From: Kovacikia minuta CCNUW1
GTDB lineage: Bacteria; Cyanobacteriota; Cyanobacteriia; Leptolyngbyales; Leptolyngbyaceae
DNA length: 64,000 bases
Assembly: GCF_020091585.1 (NCBI RefSeq)
Contig: NZ_CP083582.1
Coordinates: forward strand, 5,280,536 to 5,344,535
Reading direction: 5' to 3'
This document shows, piece after piece, positions 18,669-27,801 of this stretch (the first letter of the stretch is position 1; the number at the start of each line of letters is the position of its first letter). The position numbers and the translations under genes are program-made. A model generated the notes under the pieces. That model worked only from the letters and a program-made list of their open reading frames with translations, did no database searches and had not been told where the DNA came from.

Positions 18669-19307
18669 ATGAAAAAGCCAGAAACAGTTAAGGGTTTAGA
18701 AGAATTGGGGCGGGTGCAACTCTCCAAAAGCTTTTTCATGCGTGAGTTTCTGTACTCAGAAATTTCTCAAATTGAAGGCATCCCCAACATTCCAGACGAC
18801 CCAGATCTGGCGATAGAAGCAGGCAAAAACCTCTGTGAGCGTGTGCTTGAACCCATCCAGGATGCCCTTGGCAGAATCAGTATTCGTTCCGCCTACCGTT
18901 CCTGTGCCATAAATCAGCGGGGAAATGAAAAAGGTTTTAGCTGTGCCAAAAATGAAGACAATTATGCGGGGCATATTTGGGATCGGCGAGATGGGGAATA
19001 CATGGGCGCTACCGCCTGTGTGATTGTGACTTCGTTTATTCCCTACTACGATCGCACCCAAGATTGGACTGCTTTAGCCTGGTGGATACACGATCATGTT
19101 AAAGCCTATGCCAATATGACCTTTTTCCCAAAATACGCCGCCTTTAACATCACCTGGCATGAAAATCCGGACTATCCAAAGTATATCTACAGCTACGCGG
19201 AAAATCCTCATACGGGTAAAAGTAGTGGCTACTTAACCAAGAAAAATATGGACAACTTTTCTGGTTCACATCAACAGTTTTATCAAGAATTTATCCAGCA
19301 GTTGTAA
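18669..19307 (+). CDS. M15-like (D-Ala-D-Ala peptidase fold) protein
   Basis: 212 aa, ATG at 18669. The order SFFMREFLYSEIS, NLCERVLEPIQDALG and ISIRSAYRSCAINQ follows the start of peptidase M15A domains, where strand-forming RSAYRS precedes the first zinc ligand. Downstream the family HxxGxAxD region is not standard: the candidates are H in YAGHIWDRRDG and the ATACVIV strand, so zinc binding is uncertain. The C-terminus has NITWHENPDYPKYIYSY. No signal peptide is seen. A second copy at 23755 is reduced to its two ends. The IS30 copy sits 48 bp upstream and may have separated it from its promoter. Confidence 0.6.
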   Translation: MKKPETVKGLEELGRVQLSKSFFMREFLYSEISQIEGIPNIPDDPDLAIEAGKNLCERVLEPIQDALGRISIRSAYRSCAINQRGNEKGFSCAKNEDNYAGHIWDRRDGEYMGATACVIVTSFIPYYDRTQDWTALAWWIHDHVKAYANMTFFPKYAAFNITWHENPDYPKYIYSYAENPHTGKSSGYLTKKNMDNFSGSHQQFYQEFIQQL

Positions 19308-19332
19308 TCAATTTCAATAACCATAGCTCGTA

Positions 19333-19647
19333 ATGAAAATTCCCAATTAAGACCAGGCTGTTATTGAACCACAGAAATTAATCAATTATTTACTTAATCC
19401 AGAGCATCCCAGGGGAGGCTCCAAAGCAAAATTACTCATCCAATTTGGATACTCTCAAAAGAACTGGCAGCAATTAGAAGCCGATATTCGTAATTCTCAT
19501 CTTTCCAAAGATGTTGATATTGTTAAAGAAACATCCTATGAAACCCGATACGAAATTATTGCTTTTCTCTCCACACCTGTGGGCACAGTTGTGACATTGC
19601 CGAAAAGTTCTTTGCGATCGCCGACCATGCAGACAGACCAACCATAA
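19333..19647 (+). pseudogene. DUF6883-like pseudogene
   Basis: Reading from ATG at 19333 gives MKIPN then TAA at 19348-19350. Reading on in the same frame gives QAVIEPQKLINYLLNPEHP, RGGSKAKLLIQFGYS, and DVVKETSYETRYEI-like residues (here DIVKETSYETRYEI), which fit DUF6883, a small cyanobacterial family often paired with DUF4926. The normal C-terminal segment is replaced by unrelated residues, with a stop at 19645. An in-frame stop plus a truncated end make it a pseudogene. No DUF4926 partner is visible. Confidence 0.6.
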
Positions 19648-20015
19648 GGCTCACTAATGAGGTTGCTGTATGATGCCTGAGTTATATAAGTAACATCTAG
19701 ACATGTCAACGTAAGCGCTTTCCTCCCTATCTTTTACCTAACATTCTTACCTCTTCTCTTAACTCCAAACCAAAGCACTACTCATGGGCAAACCAACTGG
19801 CTTTATTGAATATCTCCCCGAAGTTGCATCCGAAACGTCACCGATCGATCATTTACACCAGCATTGCAGCGGATTGCCAGCGATAATCCCTGGCTCCAGA
19901 ACGGACGCCAACCTCGGAAGTTTTCACCAGGCATCGTGATGCCACAGGGTAGCTTCAATTTCCGATATTCTAGTCATGGCTAAGTCTGCGCTAATTCGAA
20001 TCTTTTGGGAGTGCA
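19648..20015. other. intergenic junk between DUF6883 remnant and SH3b gene
   Basis: It contains the duplicated gltD 5' end (19755-19854) joined at GATCGATC to a foreign reading frame, 19852-19983, which reads LQRIASDNPWLQNGRQ and SPGIVMPQGSFNF and stops at TAA 19981. That second piece looks like the C-terminal end of some gene that I cannot name. No intact gene is present. Confidence 0.55.
19755..19854 (+). pseudogene. duplicated 5' fragment of gltD
   Basis: About 100 bp match the leader and first ~24 codons of the intact gltD at 24454-24555. The shared leader reads CCAAACCAA(A/G)GCACTACTC before ATG 19784, and the protein reads [20 protein letters not shown], against ...[10 protein letters not shown] in the intact gene. 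Similarity ends at GATCGATC, after which the sequence is unrelated. It is a dead remnant of an earlier gltD location or of a segmental duplication. Confidence 0.85.
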
Positions 20016-20637
20016 ATGATGTTGAAACAGAGTCTGCCTTTAGTGTTTGCGGCGATCGCCTCTAGCTTTGCTGTATCTGCCAGAGCTGACACTGTGAATG
20101 CCCGCTGTGAGTATTATCCAAATGGGCAAAGCCGAGCCACGGTTGCCCAATCGTGTACTTTCTCCCAGCGGCAGGGGAATGTTTCGATTCAATGGGCGGA
20201 TGGCGTCAGCAACGAATTTACAGCCGTGGGCAGCAGTCCTGGTAACTATGTCGATCAACGCGGCGGTAGGATCTATCGGCAGGCAGGACTGGGAGACCAC
20301 GGGACGATCTTTAGAATGCCCAATGGGTCGATCCATGTGTACTGGAATGCGGCGTCCTCAGCTCAATCAGCCGAGCCAATCACCCCAACCAAGAGGGGTC
20401 AGTACGTTGCGATCGGATAATCCTGGTGGACGGATTAATGTGCGATCGCAGCCTACCATTAACTCCAGTTCACCCAGCTACGGCGTAGCAGGCGACCCTG
20501 TGCGCGTCATCCAATGTGTGGAAGACCGAGATATTGGCGACAGTGGGCTCAACTGGTGCAAGGTGCAATTTGTGCAATCCAAGGCGATCGGTTGGGTACG
20601 TAGCGACTTCATCACCTTTGCCGATGGCGGCGAGTAG
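20016..20637 (+). pseudogene. secreted protein with C-terminal SH3b domain, frameshifted
   Basis: The first frame (20016-20420) encodes a signal peptide (LPLVFAAIASSFAVSARA) and a small beta domain with paired Cys (CEYYPNG, CTFSQRQG). It ends TKRGQYVAIG. From about 20395 the +1 frame continues with VSTLRSDNPGGRINVRSQPT and GVAGDPVRVIQCVED, an SH3b domain ending at 20637. Members of this cyanobacterial family normally carry both halves in one chain, so one base is missing or extra near the GGGG run at 20396. It could be a real mutation or a sequencing error. A terminator follows at 20723. Confidence 0.7.
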
Positions 20638-20722
20638 GCAACGCTCAAAAGTGAGATCGAGTCCAGGTGAGGGTTTTCGCCCCTGAAAGCAGATCTCGAT
20701 CGTTGAATCACCGCGCAGTTTT

Positions 20723-20746
20723 GGGGGAGGTTTCTTCCCCTTTTTT
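20723..20746 (+). terminator. Rho-independent terminator after the SH3b gene
   Basis: GGGGAGG, loop TTT, CTTCCCC, then TTTTTT. One G-T pair interrupts the stem. It lies 86 bp downstream of the SH3b stop. Confidence 0.55.
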
Positions 20747-20823
20747 GTAGAACCGTCACTGCTCGTAAAGAGGCGGAAGTTTGATGCTACGGACAAGGGG
20801 CAATGTAGAAAATACTGGTACTC

Positions 20824-21579
20824 ATGATGAAGCTGATCGATCCAGTGGTTAAAGACTATCTGCTGCACAATTCTCGCTGGCGATCGCCTAGAGCATCGGT
20901 ACAGTATTTCGAGAAACCGGGTTTCTGGTGAGGATATTCAGCGAAAATTGAGCATCTCATAGCAGAAACCCGGTTTCTGTACCGGCGTTCTAGAGGCAAG
21001 AAAATTTTGTTGAGCATTGTGTTCGTCGTAGCGGTGCTGGCGTATTTGGGAATCTACGGACGCAGAAACATCTTTGCCGCCTGGATCTGGGTTCCGTATG
21101 CGATTGCAGGCTCGATTATCGGCTATTTCCTTACTGCCTTTTTAGATCGTGAGCGGCGCGTTCGCTTTTTTCATTTCCTCACCATTGCCAGTGTTTTCTT
21201 CCTCACCGCCCCTGCCGCTGCGTTCTTTAATGACCGCTCTCCTTCCCCAACGCTAACGGTTGGCTTCGTCGAGGAGGGACTAAAGATTTTACCCATTCTC
21301 TTACTGGCAATCTATCTCCCGAACCTGATCCGGACTAGAAAAGACGGTATCGTCTATGGAGCACTGGCAGGAATGGGCTTTAACATGATTGAGATGGGAA
21401 TTTACATTGCCGATCTAATCCATAAATCATCGGTGCTGGATGCGTTGGCTCAACAATCGACGCGCCTCGGACTGTGGGGATTAAGCGAACACATTGTCTG
21501 GTCGGCTTTTGTGGGCATGGGCATCGGGTTTGCGGAAGAATCAACCCAGCGCGGGTGGCGGAAGACGATCGGCTGCTGA
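20824..21579 (+). pseudogene. PrsW-like intramembrane protease gene interrupted by a MITE
   Basis: The 5' piece starts ATG ATG at 20824 (MMKLIDPVVKDYLLHNSRWR) and runs into a family B MITE (20888-20993), meeting TGA at 20929. Removing 102 bp, the element plus one CTAG, joins it in frame to KKILLSIVFVVAVLAYLG and the rest of the chain. The body has the PrsW motifs EEGLK and FNMIE in membrane helices, then EHIVWSAFVGMGIG. The third motif (HxxxD) and later helices are missing because the frame ends GWRKTIGC at 21579. Hence the gene is broken at the 5' end by the element and is probably also shortened at the 3' end. A TTG at 21007 could still start a shorter product. Confidence 0.7.
20888..20993. 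repeat. family B MITE, copy 1 (inside prsW-like gene)
   Basis: 106 bp, bounded by CTAG. Imperfect terminal inverted repeats are CTAGAGCATCGGTACAG and CTGTACCGGCGTTCTAG. The inside holds two GAAACCGGGTTTC-type palindromes that can pair with each other. It differs from the copy at 52743-52848 at only two positions by eye. No ORF inside. Confidence 0.88.
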
Positions 21580-21643
21580 AGGGTAAACACTGGTTAGGGT
21601 AAACATTGGTTCAGCCTCAATAGTTTTGTTGATTTTCTTGTTT

Positions 21644-23494
21644 ATGGTTTCTTTTCAACGAGTTCAGCGGTTAACAATACAGTTTGGGGTGATCAGCCTG
21701 ATCACGATCGTGCTGGTGCTGGGTTGGGGGGCGATCGCCCAGAGCCAATTGCCTGCCCTGCCCTCTGGTGCAGCGAATAACGCCTTCAATCCGCCAGCGG
21801 ATGTGAGCCGCCACGGAGAATATGAAACCGCTGCCATCAAATCGCCACTGGACGGTCAAAAGTTGTTTGAAGTAACTTCTCCAACGATTCTGAACCGAGA
21901 CAAAATTCCAGATGGGTTGCTGCCGGTGGAAGTGCGGGCAGAGGAAGTGAATGAGCGGTTGTGGCGGGTGTTATACCGCACCTTCTCTGCCAAACAAACA
22001 TCTGTTGTGACGATCGCCACCTTAAACAATCGACCGATTATTCAGATTAGCGACGATCAATCGTCTCGCCCCATCCGCTTAGTCACGGTGACCGAACCGG
22101 ATGCTGATTTTAATGGCAAGACCTTAACCGAATTAGCTCAGGCATGGCAAGCGATTCTTCAAACTGAAGTCGCTCAGTTTAAACAGTTGACGACGCCGGA
22201 AGTTGTTCGACAACGACTGGGGCAGGCATTGCAAATCTTACTGGGATTGCTGGTTGCCAGTGTGATCATTTGGTTTTTGCGCCGCCTTCTGACTCGCAGA
22301 CAACAAACTCTGGAGCGCCAGTATCAAGCGCAATTAGCGGCGTCCACTATGCCCCTCACGAACACAGACGCGAAAAAAGCACAGCCGTCAGAACTAACGG
22401 TTCCATCAGAGCTGACTCAATCGGAGCCGATTCCATCAGAGCCGATCGCAGGCGAAGACACTAAAGCGAGAGAGATGGCAGATGTGCGATCGCGCTTTTT
22501 GGCAACCCTACAACACCAATTCAGCGTGAAGCGTCGCTTAGAGATTGACAAATTTCTGCAATGGGCACTGTTCTGGATTCTGATCTTGATGTGGTACATC
22601 GGCATTGCCCGCATTATTTCGATCATTCCCTTACTCATGCGATGGAGTAATTACATCTGGGCAACCCCTCTGGCATTGATTGCGATCTGGTTTGGCATTA
22701 GTTTAGCCATCCGCATTAGCAGAAGTTTCATCGATCGCCTGTTGCATTCCTGGAAAATTAGTCCCCTCACCCCACTTGCAGAAGCCCAACGCATTGCCCT
22801 TAGAAGCACCACCATTGCGGAAGCCCTCAAAGGACTGGCAACCTTTGTTTTGATCGCCATTGGCATCATTTGGACGCTGGGCCTGTTTAATGTGCCGACC
22901 AGTTCAATCCTGGCAGGCGGGGCGATCGTTGGTTTAGCCATTTCGTTTGGCTCTCAAAGCTTGATCAAAGATCTGGTCAACGGTTGCTTGATTTTGATTG
23001 AAGATCAGTTTGCCGTCGGCGATGTAATTAAAATTGGCGAGAAAAGCGGACTGGTCGAAAATCTGAACCTGCGCGTGACTCAGTTACGCAATGGCGAAGG
23101 TCAACTCATTACTATTCCAAACAGCACCATCACGGATGTCAGCAACCTGACCCGCCTCTGGTCGCGGGTTGATTTTTCGATTGTGGTTGCTTACGAAAAT
23201 GACCCCAAGCAGGTGTTGGAAGTGTTGCGCCAGGTTTCACAAGAACTCTATAGCGAAACAGCATGGCGCGATCGTTTACTTGAATCCCCCGAAGTTCTGG
23301 GTATTGATGATTTATCCCACACCGGCATGTTAGTGCGCGTTTGGCTGAAAACCGCACCCATGCAGCAGTGGAGCGTGGGGCGCGAGTTTCGTTTACGGGT
23401 GCGACAAGCCTTTGAAGCCAACAATATTGCGATCGGCAAACCACAATCAATTACCTACAGCATGAATTCGACAAAGGCGCTTCTTCAAGATTAG
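21644..23494 (+). CDS. MscS-family mechanosensitive channel
   Basis: 616 aa from ATG 21644; a TTG at 21626 is also open. The N-terminal helix (LITIVLVLGWGAIAQ) is a signal or membrane segment. A ~150-residue periplasmic domain follows (~30-190), then a TM near 200-215, a charged linker, TMs around 320-345 and 400-425, and the pore helix and MscS beta domain ILAGGAIVGLAISFGSQSL, DLVNGCLILIEDQFAVGDVI. The Gly/Ala-patterned pore helix and FGSQ are diagnostic. The linker at ~240-275 contains a short repeat of SEPIPSEPI type. It releases solutes on hypo-osmotic shock in known members. The next feature is a hairpin holding a MITE. Confidence 0.92.
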   Translation: MVSFQRVQRLTIQFGVISLITIVLVLGWGAIAQSQLPALPSGAANNAFNPPADVSRHGEYETAAIKSPLDGQKLFEVTSPTILNRDKIPDGLLPVEVRAEEVNERLWRVLYRTFSAKQTSVVTIATLNNRPIIQISDDQSSRPIRLVTVTEPDADFNGKTLTELAQAWQAILQTEVAQFKQLTTPEVVRQRLGQALQILLGLLVASVIIWFLRRLLTRRQQTLERQYQAQLAASTMPLTNTDAKKAQPSELTVPSELTQSEPIPSEPIAGEDTKAREMADVRSRFLATLQHQFSVKRRLEIDKFLQWALFWILILMWYIGIARIISIIPLLMRWSNYIWATPLALIAIWFGISLAIRISRSFIDRLLHSWKISPLTPLAEAQRIALRSTTIAEALKGLATFVLIAIGIIWTLGLFNVPTSSILAGGAIVGLAISFGSQSLIKDLVNGCLILIEDQFAVGDVIKIGEKSGLVENLNLRVTQLRNGEGQLITIPNSTITDVSNLTRLWSRVDFSIVVAYENDPKQVLEVLRQVSQELYSETAWRDRLLESPEVLGIDDLSHTGMLVRVWLKTAPMQQWSVGREFRLRVRQAFEANNIAIGKPQSITYSMNSTKALLQD

Positions 23495-23502
23495 CCAGGC
23501 TG

Positions 23503-23659
23503 AAACCTCCGAGTTTTGCACCAGCCCCGCATTTTGTCCCAAAAACTCAACGATAGCAGTCCTAAATCAGTTGTGAGATTAAGAAGCTTTGTGAGCAAGG
23601 ATTCTAATGGAATCCTTGCTCACAATCCATTTAGGATCGCTATAAAAACTCGGAGGTTT
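23503..23659. repeat. long inverted repeat enclosing family A MITE copy 2
   Basis: Outer arms AAACCTCCGAGTTTT (23503-23517) and AAAACTCGGAGGTTT (23645-23659) are perfect complements. They start 9 bp after the mscS stop and lie on both sides of the element at 23553-23643. The arms could form the original terminator stem of mscS with the element inserted into its loop. Confidence 0.7.
23553..23643. repeat. family A MITE-like element, copy 2
   Basis: Ends ATAGCAGTCCTAAAT and ATTTAGGATCGCTAT are inverted repeats. The core hairpin GTGAGCAAGGATTC...GAATCCTTGCTCAC at 23591-23623 is perfect, with a TAATG-type loop. Confidence 0.82.
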
Positions 23660-23754
23660 GAGCTACTACAGGACTGAGATACTTAATTCTTGGTTAAAAC
23701 CTTCGAGTTTTGCGAACAAGTCATTAAGCTCAATATATAGCTAAAGTCATTTGC

Positions 23755-23843
23755 ATGAAAAAGCCAGAAACCGTTCGGAGCTTAGAAGAGTTGGGGCGCT
23801 CACAAACTGTCCTACCAGGAATTTATCCAACAATTGTGCATCC
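23755..23843 (+). pseudogene. internally deleted copy of the M15-like gene
   Basis: It starts MKKPETVRSLEELGRS, matching MKKPETVKGLEELGRV of the gene at 18669. It then jumps to the last ~35 bp of that gene (AATTTATCCAACAATTG against AATTTATCCAGCAGTTG). About 540 bp are missing between. It shows that this stretch and 18.7 kb derive from one duplication. Confidence 0.8.
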
Positions 23844-23867
23844 GTGTCAATGACAAAGGCAATTTCA

Positions 23868-24425
23868 ATGGTTCAAACACCCTCTAGAAAACTGACTTTA
23901 GAGGAGTTTCTGAAATTACCAGAAACAAAACCTGCCAGTGAGTATATTGATGGCAAGATTGCACAGAAACCCACGCCCGAAGCCCGTCATTCTCGGCTGC
24001 AAAGTAAATTGGTTAGCACGGTGAATGAGGTGACAGAGGGCAACCGAATTGCCTACGCATTTCCTGAATTGCGTTGTACCTTTGGAGGACGATCGATTAT
24101 TCCCGACATGACCATTCTGCGCTGGGAGCACATTGAATTTGATCAAAATGGAGAACCGATTGATGATGTCCTAATTTCTCCAGATTGGGCAATTGAAATT
24201 CTCTCTCCTGAACAAAGCTCCAATCGGGTGACGGGTAATATTCTTCACTGCTTGACCTGTGGTTGCCAGTTGGGTTGGCTGCTCGATCCCGACGATCGCT
24301 CAGTGATTGTTTTTCAGCCCCATCAACAGCCGCAACTGGTGCAAAACAAAGACCACCTGATTGGATTGCCTGAAATTGAGCTTAATTTAACCGCAGAACA
24401 AGTATTTAATTGGCTAAAAATGTAA
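23868..24425 (+). CDS. Uma2 family endonuclease-like protein
   Basis: 185 aa from ATG 23868 (MVQTPSRKLTLEEFLKLPE); ATG 23850 is a second option. Uma2 landmarks: LTLEEFLKLPETKPASEY, the helix RLQSKLVSTVNE, RSIIPDMTILRWEHI with the catalytic-type Asp, and DWAIEILSPEQSS with Glu before the LSP turn. It lacks the Lys-rich coiled-coil tail of the eCIS-operon copy. It lies 57 bp upstream of gltD in the same direction and may be read through into gltD. The family is mobile and multi-copy in cyanobacteria. Confidence 0.9.
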   Translation: MVQTPSRKLTLEEFLKLPETKPASEYIDGKIAQKPTPEARHSRLQSKLVSTVNEVTEGNRIAYAFPELRCTFGGRSIIPDMTILRWEHIEFDQNGEPIDDVLISPDWAIEILSPEQSSNRVTGNILHCLTCGCQLGWLLDPDDRSVIVFQPHQQPQLVQNKDHLIGLPEIELNLTAEQVFNWLKM

Positions 24426-24482
24426 GCATTCTTTCCCGTCCCCTCCGACTCCTCCCTTAATCCCCAAACCAAGGCACTACTC

Positions 24483-25967
24483 ATGGGCAAACCAACTGGC
24501 TTTATTGAATATCTCCGCGAAGTGGCATCGGAAACTTCCCCGATCGATCGCATCCGTAACTGGGATGAATTCCACCTACCGATGCCCGAAGACAAGCTCC
24601 GCATTCAGGGCGCTCGCTGTATGGATTGCGGCACCCCCTTCTGCCATACCGGAACGTTAATTAGTGGCATGGCAAGCGGTTGTCCGATTAACAACCTGAT
24701 CCCCGAATGGAATGATCTGGTTTATCGCGGTCTTTGGAAGGAAGCCCTCGATCGCCTGCACAAAACCAACAACTTTCCCGAATTTACCGGGCGAGTCTGC
24801 CCCGCTCCCTGTGAAGGCTCCTGTGTTCTCGGCATCCACAATCCCCCCGTCACCATCAAAAACATTGAGTACTCGATCGCCGAAAAAGGCTGGGAATCCG
24901 GTTGGATCACCCCCAATCCGCCAACCAAACGAACGGGCAAGAAGGTTGCCGTGATTGGTTCCGGTCCAGCGGGACTGGCTGCGGCTGCCCAACTCAACAC
25001 CGCTGGGCATTGGGTAACCGTTTATGAGCGCGCCGATCGTCCCGGTGGGTTGCTGATGTATGGCATTCCCAACATGAAATTGGAAAAAGAACAGGTCGTC
25101 ATGCGTCGCCTGAATGTGTTGGAAGCGGAAGGGGTGACCTTTGTTTGCAATACCGAAATTGGCAAGGATCTGCCCGTTGAAACCCTGCTGAAGGACTTTG
25201 ATGCCGTTGTGCTCTGTATCGGTGCAACCAAACCCCGCGACCTGCCGATCGCAGGACGGGAGCTGAAGGGCATTCACTTTGCGATGGATTTCCTCACTGC
25301 CAACACCAAGTCGCTACTGGACAAGCAGTATGGCAGCGACTTCATTTCTGCCCAGGACAAAAACGTAGTCATCATTGGGGGGGGCGACACCGGCACAGAC
25401 TGCGTGGGTACTTCATTGCGGCACGGTTGCACCAGCGTTGAGCAACTGGAAATTATGCCCAAACCACCGATGGAACGCGCTCCCGACAACCCCTGGCCTG
25501 AGTACCCCAAGGTTTACAAGATGGACTACGGGCAGGAAGAAGCCGCTGCCAAGTTTGGCGACGATCCCCGCGTTTACACCACCACTGCCACCCAGTTTGA
25601 GGGTGACGTAGGTGGCAATGTCAAAGCCATCCACACCGTCCAGGTGGAATGGGTTCGCAACGAAAAAGGGCAGTTTATTCCCAACCAGGTTCCCGGGACT
25701 GAGAAGGTGATGCAGGCGCAACTGGTGCTACTCGCAATGGGTTTCCTTGGTCCCGAACAATTCCTGCTGGATGCCCTCAGTCTAGATCGCGATGTCCGCA
25801 GTAATATCAAAGCTGAATATGGCAAATACACCACCAGCATCCCCGGTGTTTTTGCCGCCGGAGACTGCCGCCGCGGTCAAAGCCTCGTTGTCTGGGCATT
25901 CAACGAAGGCAGGGAAGCGGCAAGAGAATGCGATCGCTATCTGATGGGACATACCGATTTGCCGTAA
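24483..25967 (+). CDS. gltD: glutamate synthase small subunit
   Basis: 494 aa. It supplies electrons from NAD(P)H to GltB. The N-terminal ferredoxin-like 4Fe-4S region has [19 protein letters not shown] and [12 protein letters not shown] binding is [13 protein letters not shown] near residue 160 and the NAD(P)H site is [11 protein letters not shown] near 300. The C-terminal [19 protein letters not shown] completes the FAD site. It is normally next to gltB; here the accessory segment separates them. The ATG follows a leader (CCAAACCAAGGCACTACTC) that is duplicated at 19755. A repeat-derived hairpin with a T-rich tail follows. Confidence 0.96.
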   Translation: MGKPTGFIEYLREVASETSPIDRIRNWDEFHLPMPEDKLRIQGARCMDCGTPFCHTGTLISGMASGCPINNLIPEWNDLVYRGLWKEALDRLHKTNNFPEFTGRVCPAPCEGSCVLGIHNPPVTIKNIEYSIAEKGWESGWITPNPPTKRTGKKVAVIGSGPAGLAAAAQLNTAGHWVTVYERADRPGGLLMYGIPNMKLEKEQVVMRRLNVLEAEGVTFVCNTEIGKDLPVETLLKDFDAVVLCIGATKPRDLPIAGRELKGIHFAMDFLTANTKSLLDKQYGSDFISAQDKNVVIIGGGDTGTDCVGTSLRHGCTSVEQLEIMPKPPMERAPDNPWPEYPKVYKMDYGQEEAAAKFGDDPRVYTTTATQFEGDVGGNVKAIHTVQVEWVRNEKGQFIPNQVPGTEKVMQAQLVLLAMGFLGPEQFLLDALSLDRDVRSNIKAEYGKYTTSIPGVFAAGDCRRGQSLVVWAFNEGREAARECDRYLMGHTDLP

Positions 25968-25968
25968 G

Positions 25969-26039
25969 GAAAGGATAAAGGATCAGGGCTGAAGGATAAA
26001 CCTTTAGCCTTTAGCCTTCAGCCTTTATCCTTTCTTTTC
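25969..26039 (+). terminator. terminator-like hairpin after gltD
   Basis: Two consecutive perfect stems, GAAAGGATAAA/TTTATCCTTTC and GGCTGAAGG/CCTTCAGCC, nest around a small loop and are followed by TTTCTTTT. It is built from AAAGGATA/CAGCCTTT repeats of the intergenic type, so repeat and terminator coincide. Confidence 0.65.
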
Positions 26040-26075
26040 ACACCGAATACCCGACACCTAAACAAGGAATATCCA

Positions 26076-26285
26076 ATGTCCATTTCTCCCCAAACGGTTT
26101 ACGACAACCTCAGGCTACTTGAGAATGTAGACGTGGTCAGAAGCGCATTCTATCGGCAGCAGGCGCAGGAGATCCTGGCAGATTCCAGAGTCAGTTTGCG
26201 CTGGCGACAGGCAATCGCCGATCGACTGATTCAGGCGAACCATTTGCTGGAGATGCGAACCGTCGGCAAGGATGATAGCTATTAA
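26076..26285 (+). CDS. small conserved-looking protein (69 aa)
   Basis: ATG with AAGGAA 7 nt before it. It is almost entirely helical and soluble: TVYDNLRLLENVDVVRSAF, YRQQAQEILADSR, then IADRLIQANHLLEM. I do not recognise a family. It lies 108 bp after gltD, beyond the hairpin terminator, so it may have its own promoter. A GTAG palindrome follows it. Confidence 0.6.
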   Translation: MSISPQTVYDNLRLLENVDVVRSAFYRQQAQEILADSRVSLRWRQAIADRLIQANHLLEMRTVGKDDSY

Positions 26286-26341
26286 GCCCGTGTATCCAGA
26301 ACCGACATATTTTGTCAAAACCCGACTTGTAGCGACACGAT

Positions 26342-26370
26342 GTAGAGACGTGAATGCATTGCGTCTTTAC
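26342..26370. repeat. GTAGAGACG palindrome between convergent genes
   Basis: Arms GTAGAGACG and CGTCTTTAC (one wobble pair), with the palindrome AATGCATT in the loop. It is placed between a plus-strand gene and the minus-strand aminotransferase, where a bidirectional terminator would be expected, but it has no T tract. Confidence 0.55.
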
Positions 26371-26371
26371 G

Positions 26372-27538
26372 TCAGGTTCTCGATCGCACAAATTTGTCCA
26401 ATTGCTCCATGCCTCGTTTAATCGTATCCATATCGGTTGCATAGGAGAGACGAACATAGTCATCAGCCCCAAAAGCAACCCCCGGAACGACCGCGACCTG
26501 ATAATCATCCAGCAACGCCGTGCTAAACTCCAGGGATTTTAACCCTGTTTTTTTAATGCTGGGGAGCAGGTAAAAGGCACCATCTGGCTTAGTGCAGGTT
26601 AAACCGGGAATCGCATTCAGATAGTCCAGCATCACCTGACGCCGTTGGGCAAAGGCCAGCCGCATTTCTTCAACACAATCCAGAGATCCCTCCAATGCGG
26701 CGATCGCCCCATACTGAGCAAAGGTGCAGACATTTGACGTACTGTGTCCCTGAATGGTGGCACAAGCCCGAATGACATCCACTGGTCCTGCCAGATAACC
26801 CACCCGCCAGCCTGTCATCGAAAATGCTTTGGCGAAGCCACTGCTAACAATCGTGCGCTCATAAATCTCTGGGCTGGCAGCCCCAATGCTAAAATGCTCT
26901 GCTCCGTCATAGAGCAGCTTTTCATAGATTTCATCCGAGACGACATAAATATCTTTTTCAACAATAACTGCCGCCAACGCCCTGATTTCATCCGGGGTAT
27001 AGACCATTCCCGTTGGGTTAGAAGGAGAATTCAACACAAACAGCCGGGTTTGGGGCGTAATTGCCTGGCGCAATTGTTCCGGCGTAATTTTGAAGCCGGT
27101 TTCTGCCGTTGTTTCCACAATCACAGGCTTGCCTTCTGCCAGTTTGACCATTTCTGGATAGCTCACCCAGTAGGGAGAAGGAATGATCACCTCATCCCCT
27201 GGCTCGATCGTTGCCATGAATAAATTGAAGAGGGAATGTTTGCCGCCATTGGTGACGATGACATTTTCAGCCCCAAAGCAGAGAGAATTCTCCTTTTGCA
27301 GCTTTTGGGCGATCGCCTCCCGCAGTTTTGGTTCTCCCGCTGCTGGCCCATATTTGGTTTTTCCAGACTCTAATGCTTTTTCTGCGGCTTCAACGATATG
27401 GGGAGGCGTTGGAAAATCTGGTTCTCCCACACTAAAGCTACAGACGTTAATGCCCTGCGCTTTCATCCCCTTTGCTTTGGTATCCACTGCCAGGGTTAAT
27501 GAAGGTGTAACCTGTCCAACACGTGCTGCCAGTTTCAT
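26372..27538 (-). CDS. class I/II aminotransferase (aspartate aminotransferase type)
   Basis: 388 aa from the ATG at 27538 ([16 protein letters not shown]), the usual start of this family; four extra codons upstream are open. It transfers amino groups using PLP. Family landmarks are [14 protein letters not shown] near residue 40, [42 protein letters not shown], and the PLP lysine in [13 protein letters not shown] near 240. Substrate is most likely aspartate/2-oxoglutarate, but prephenate and other acceptors are possible in this subgroup. Confidence 0.93.
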   Translation of the reverse strand: MKLAARVGQVTPSLTLAVDTKAKGMKAQGINVCSFSVGEPDFPTPPHIVEAAEKALESGKTKYGPAAGEPKLREAIAQKLQKENSLCFGAENVIVTNGGKHSLFNLFMATIEPGDEVIIPSPYWVSYPEMVKLAEGKPVIVETTAETGFKITPEQLRQAITPQTRLFVLNSPSNPTGMVYTPDEIRALAAVIVEKDIYVVSDEIYEKLLYDGAEHFSIGAASPEIYERTIVSSGFAKAFSMTGWRVGYLAGPVDVIRACATIQGHSTSNVCTFAQYGAIAALEGSLDCVEEMRLAFAQRRQVMLDYLNAIPGLTCTKPDGAFYLLPSIKKTGLKSLEFSTALLDDYQVAVVPGVAFGADDYVRLSYATDMDTIKRGMEQLDKFVRSRT

Positions 27539-27801
27539 TGCAATCCCCAATCCTATCCTTACTGAGACACTAGTTCAGGATACCCCAGGTCAAAGGAACC
27601 CGAATGGATTTTGTCACTTTTGTCAGTTAATCAAGACGAGGAAACCTGAGCCTTAGGATGGAGTAATTTCGCTAAACAAATATTCCTTCTGAAGGAATCC
27701 CAGGGGGATGCCAGTAACGTATGGTTGTATCAACCAAGACAGGAAGAGATAAATCCCTCCTGTCTGCATGAAGTCAATCAACCTTTTGAAGGAGAAATTC
27801 T

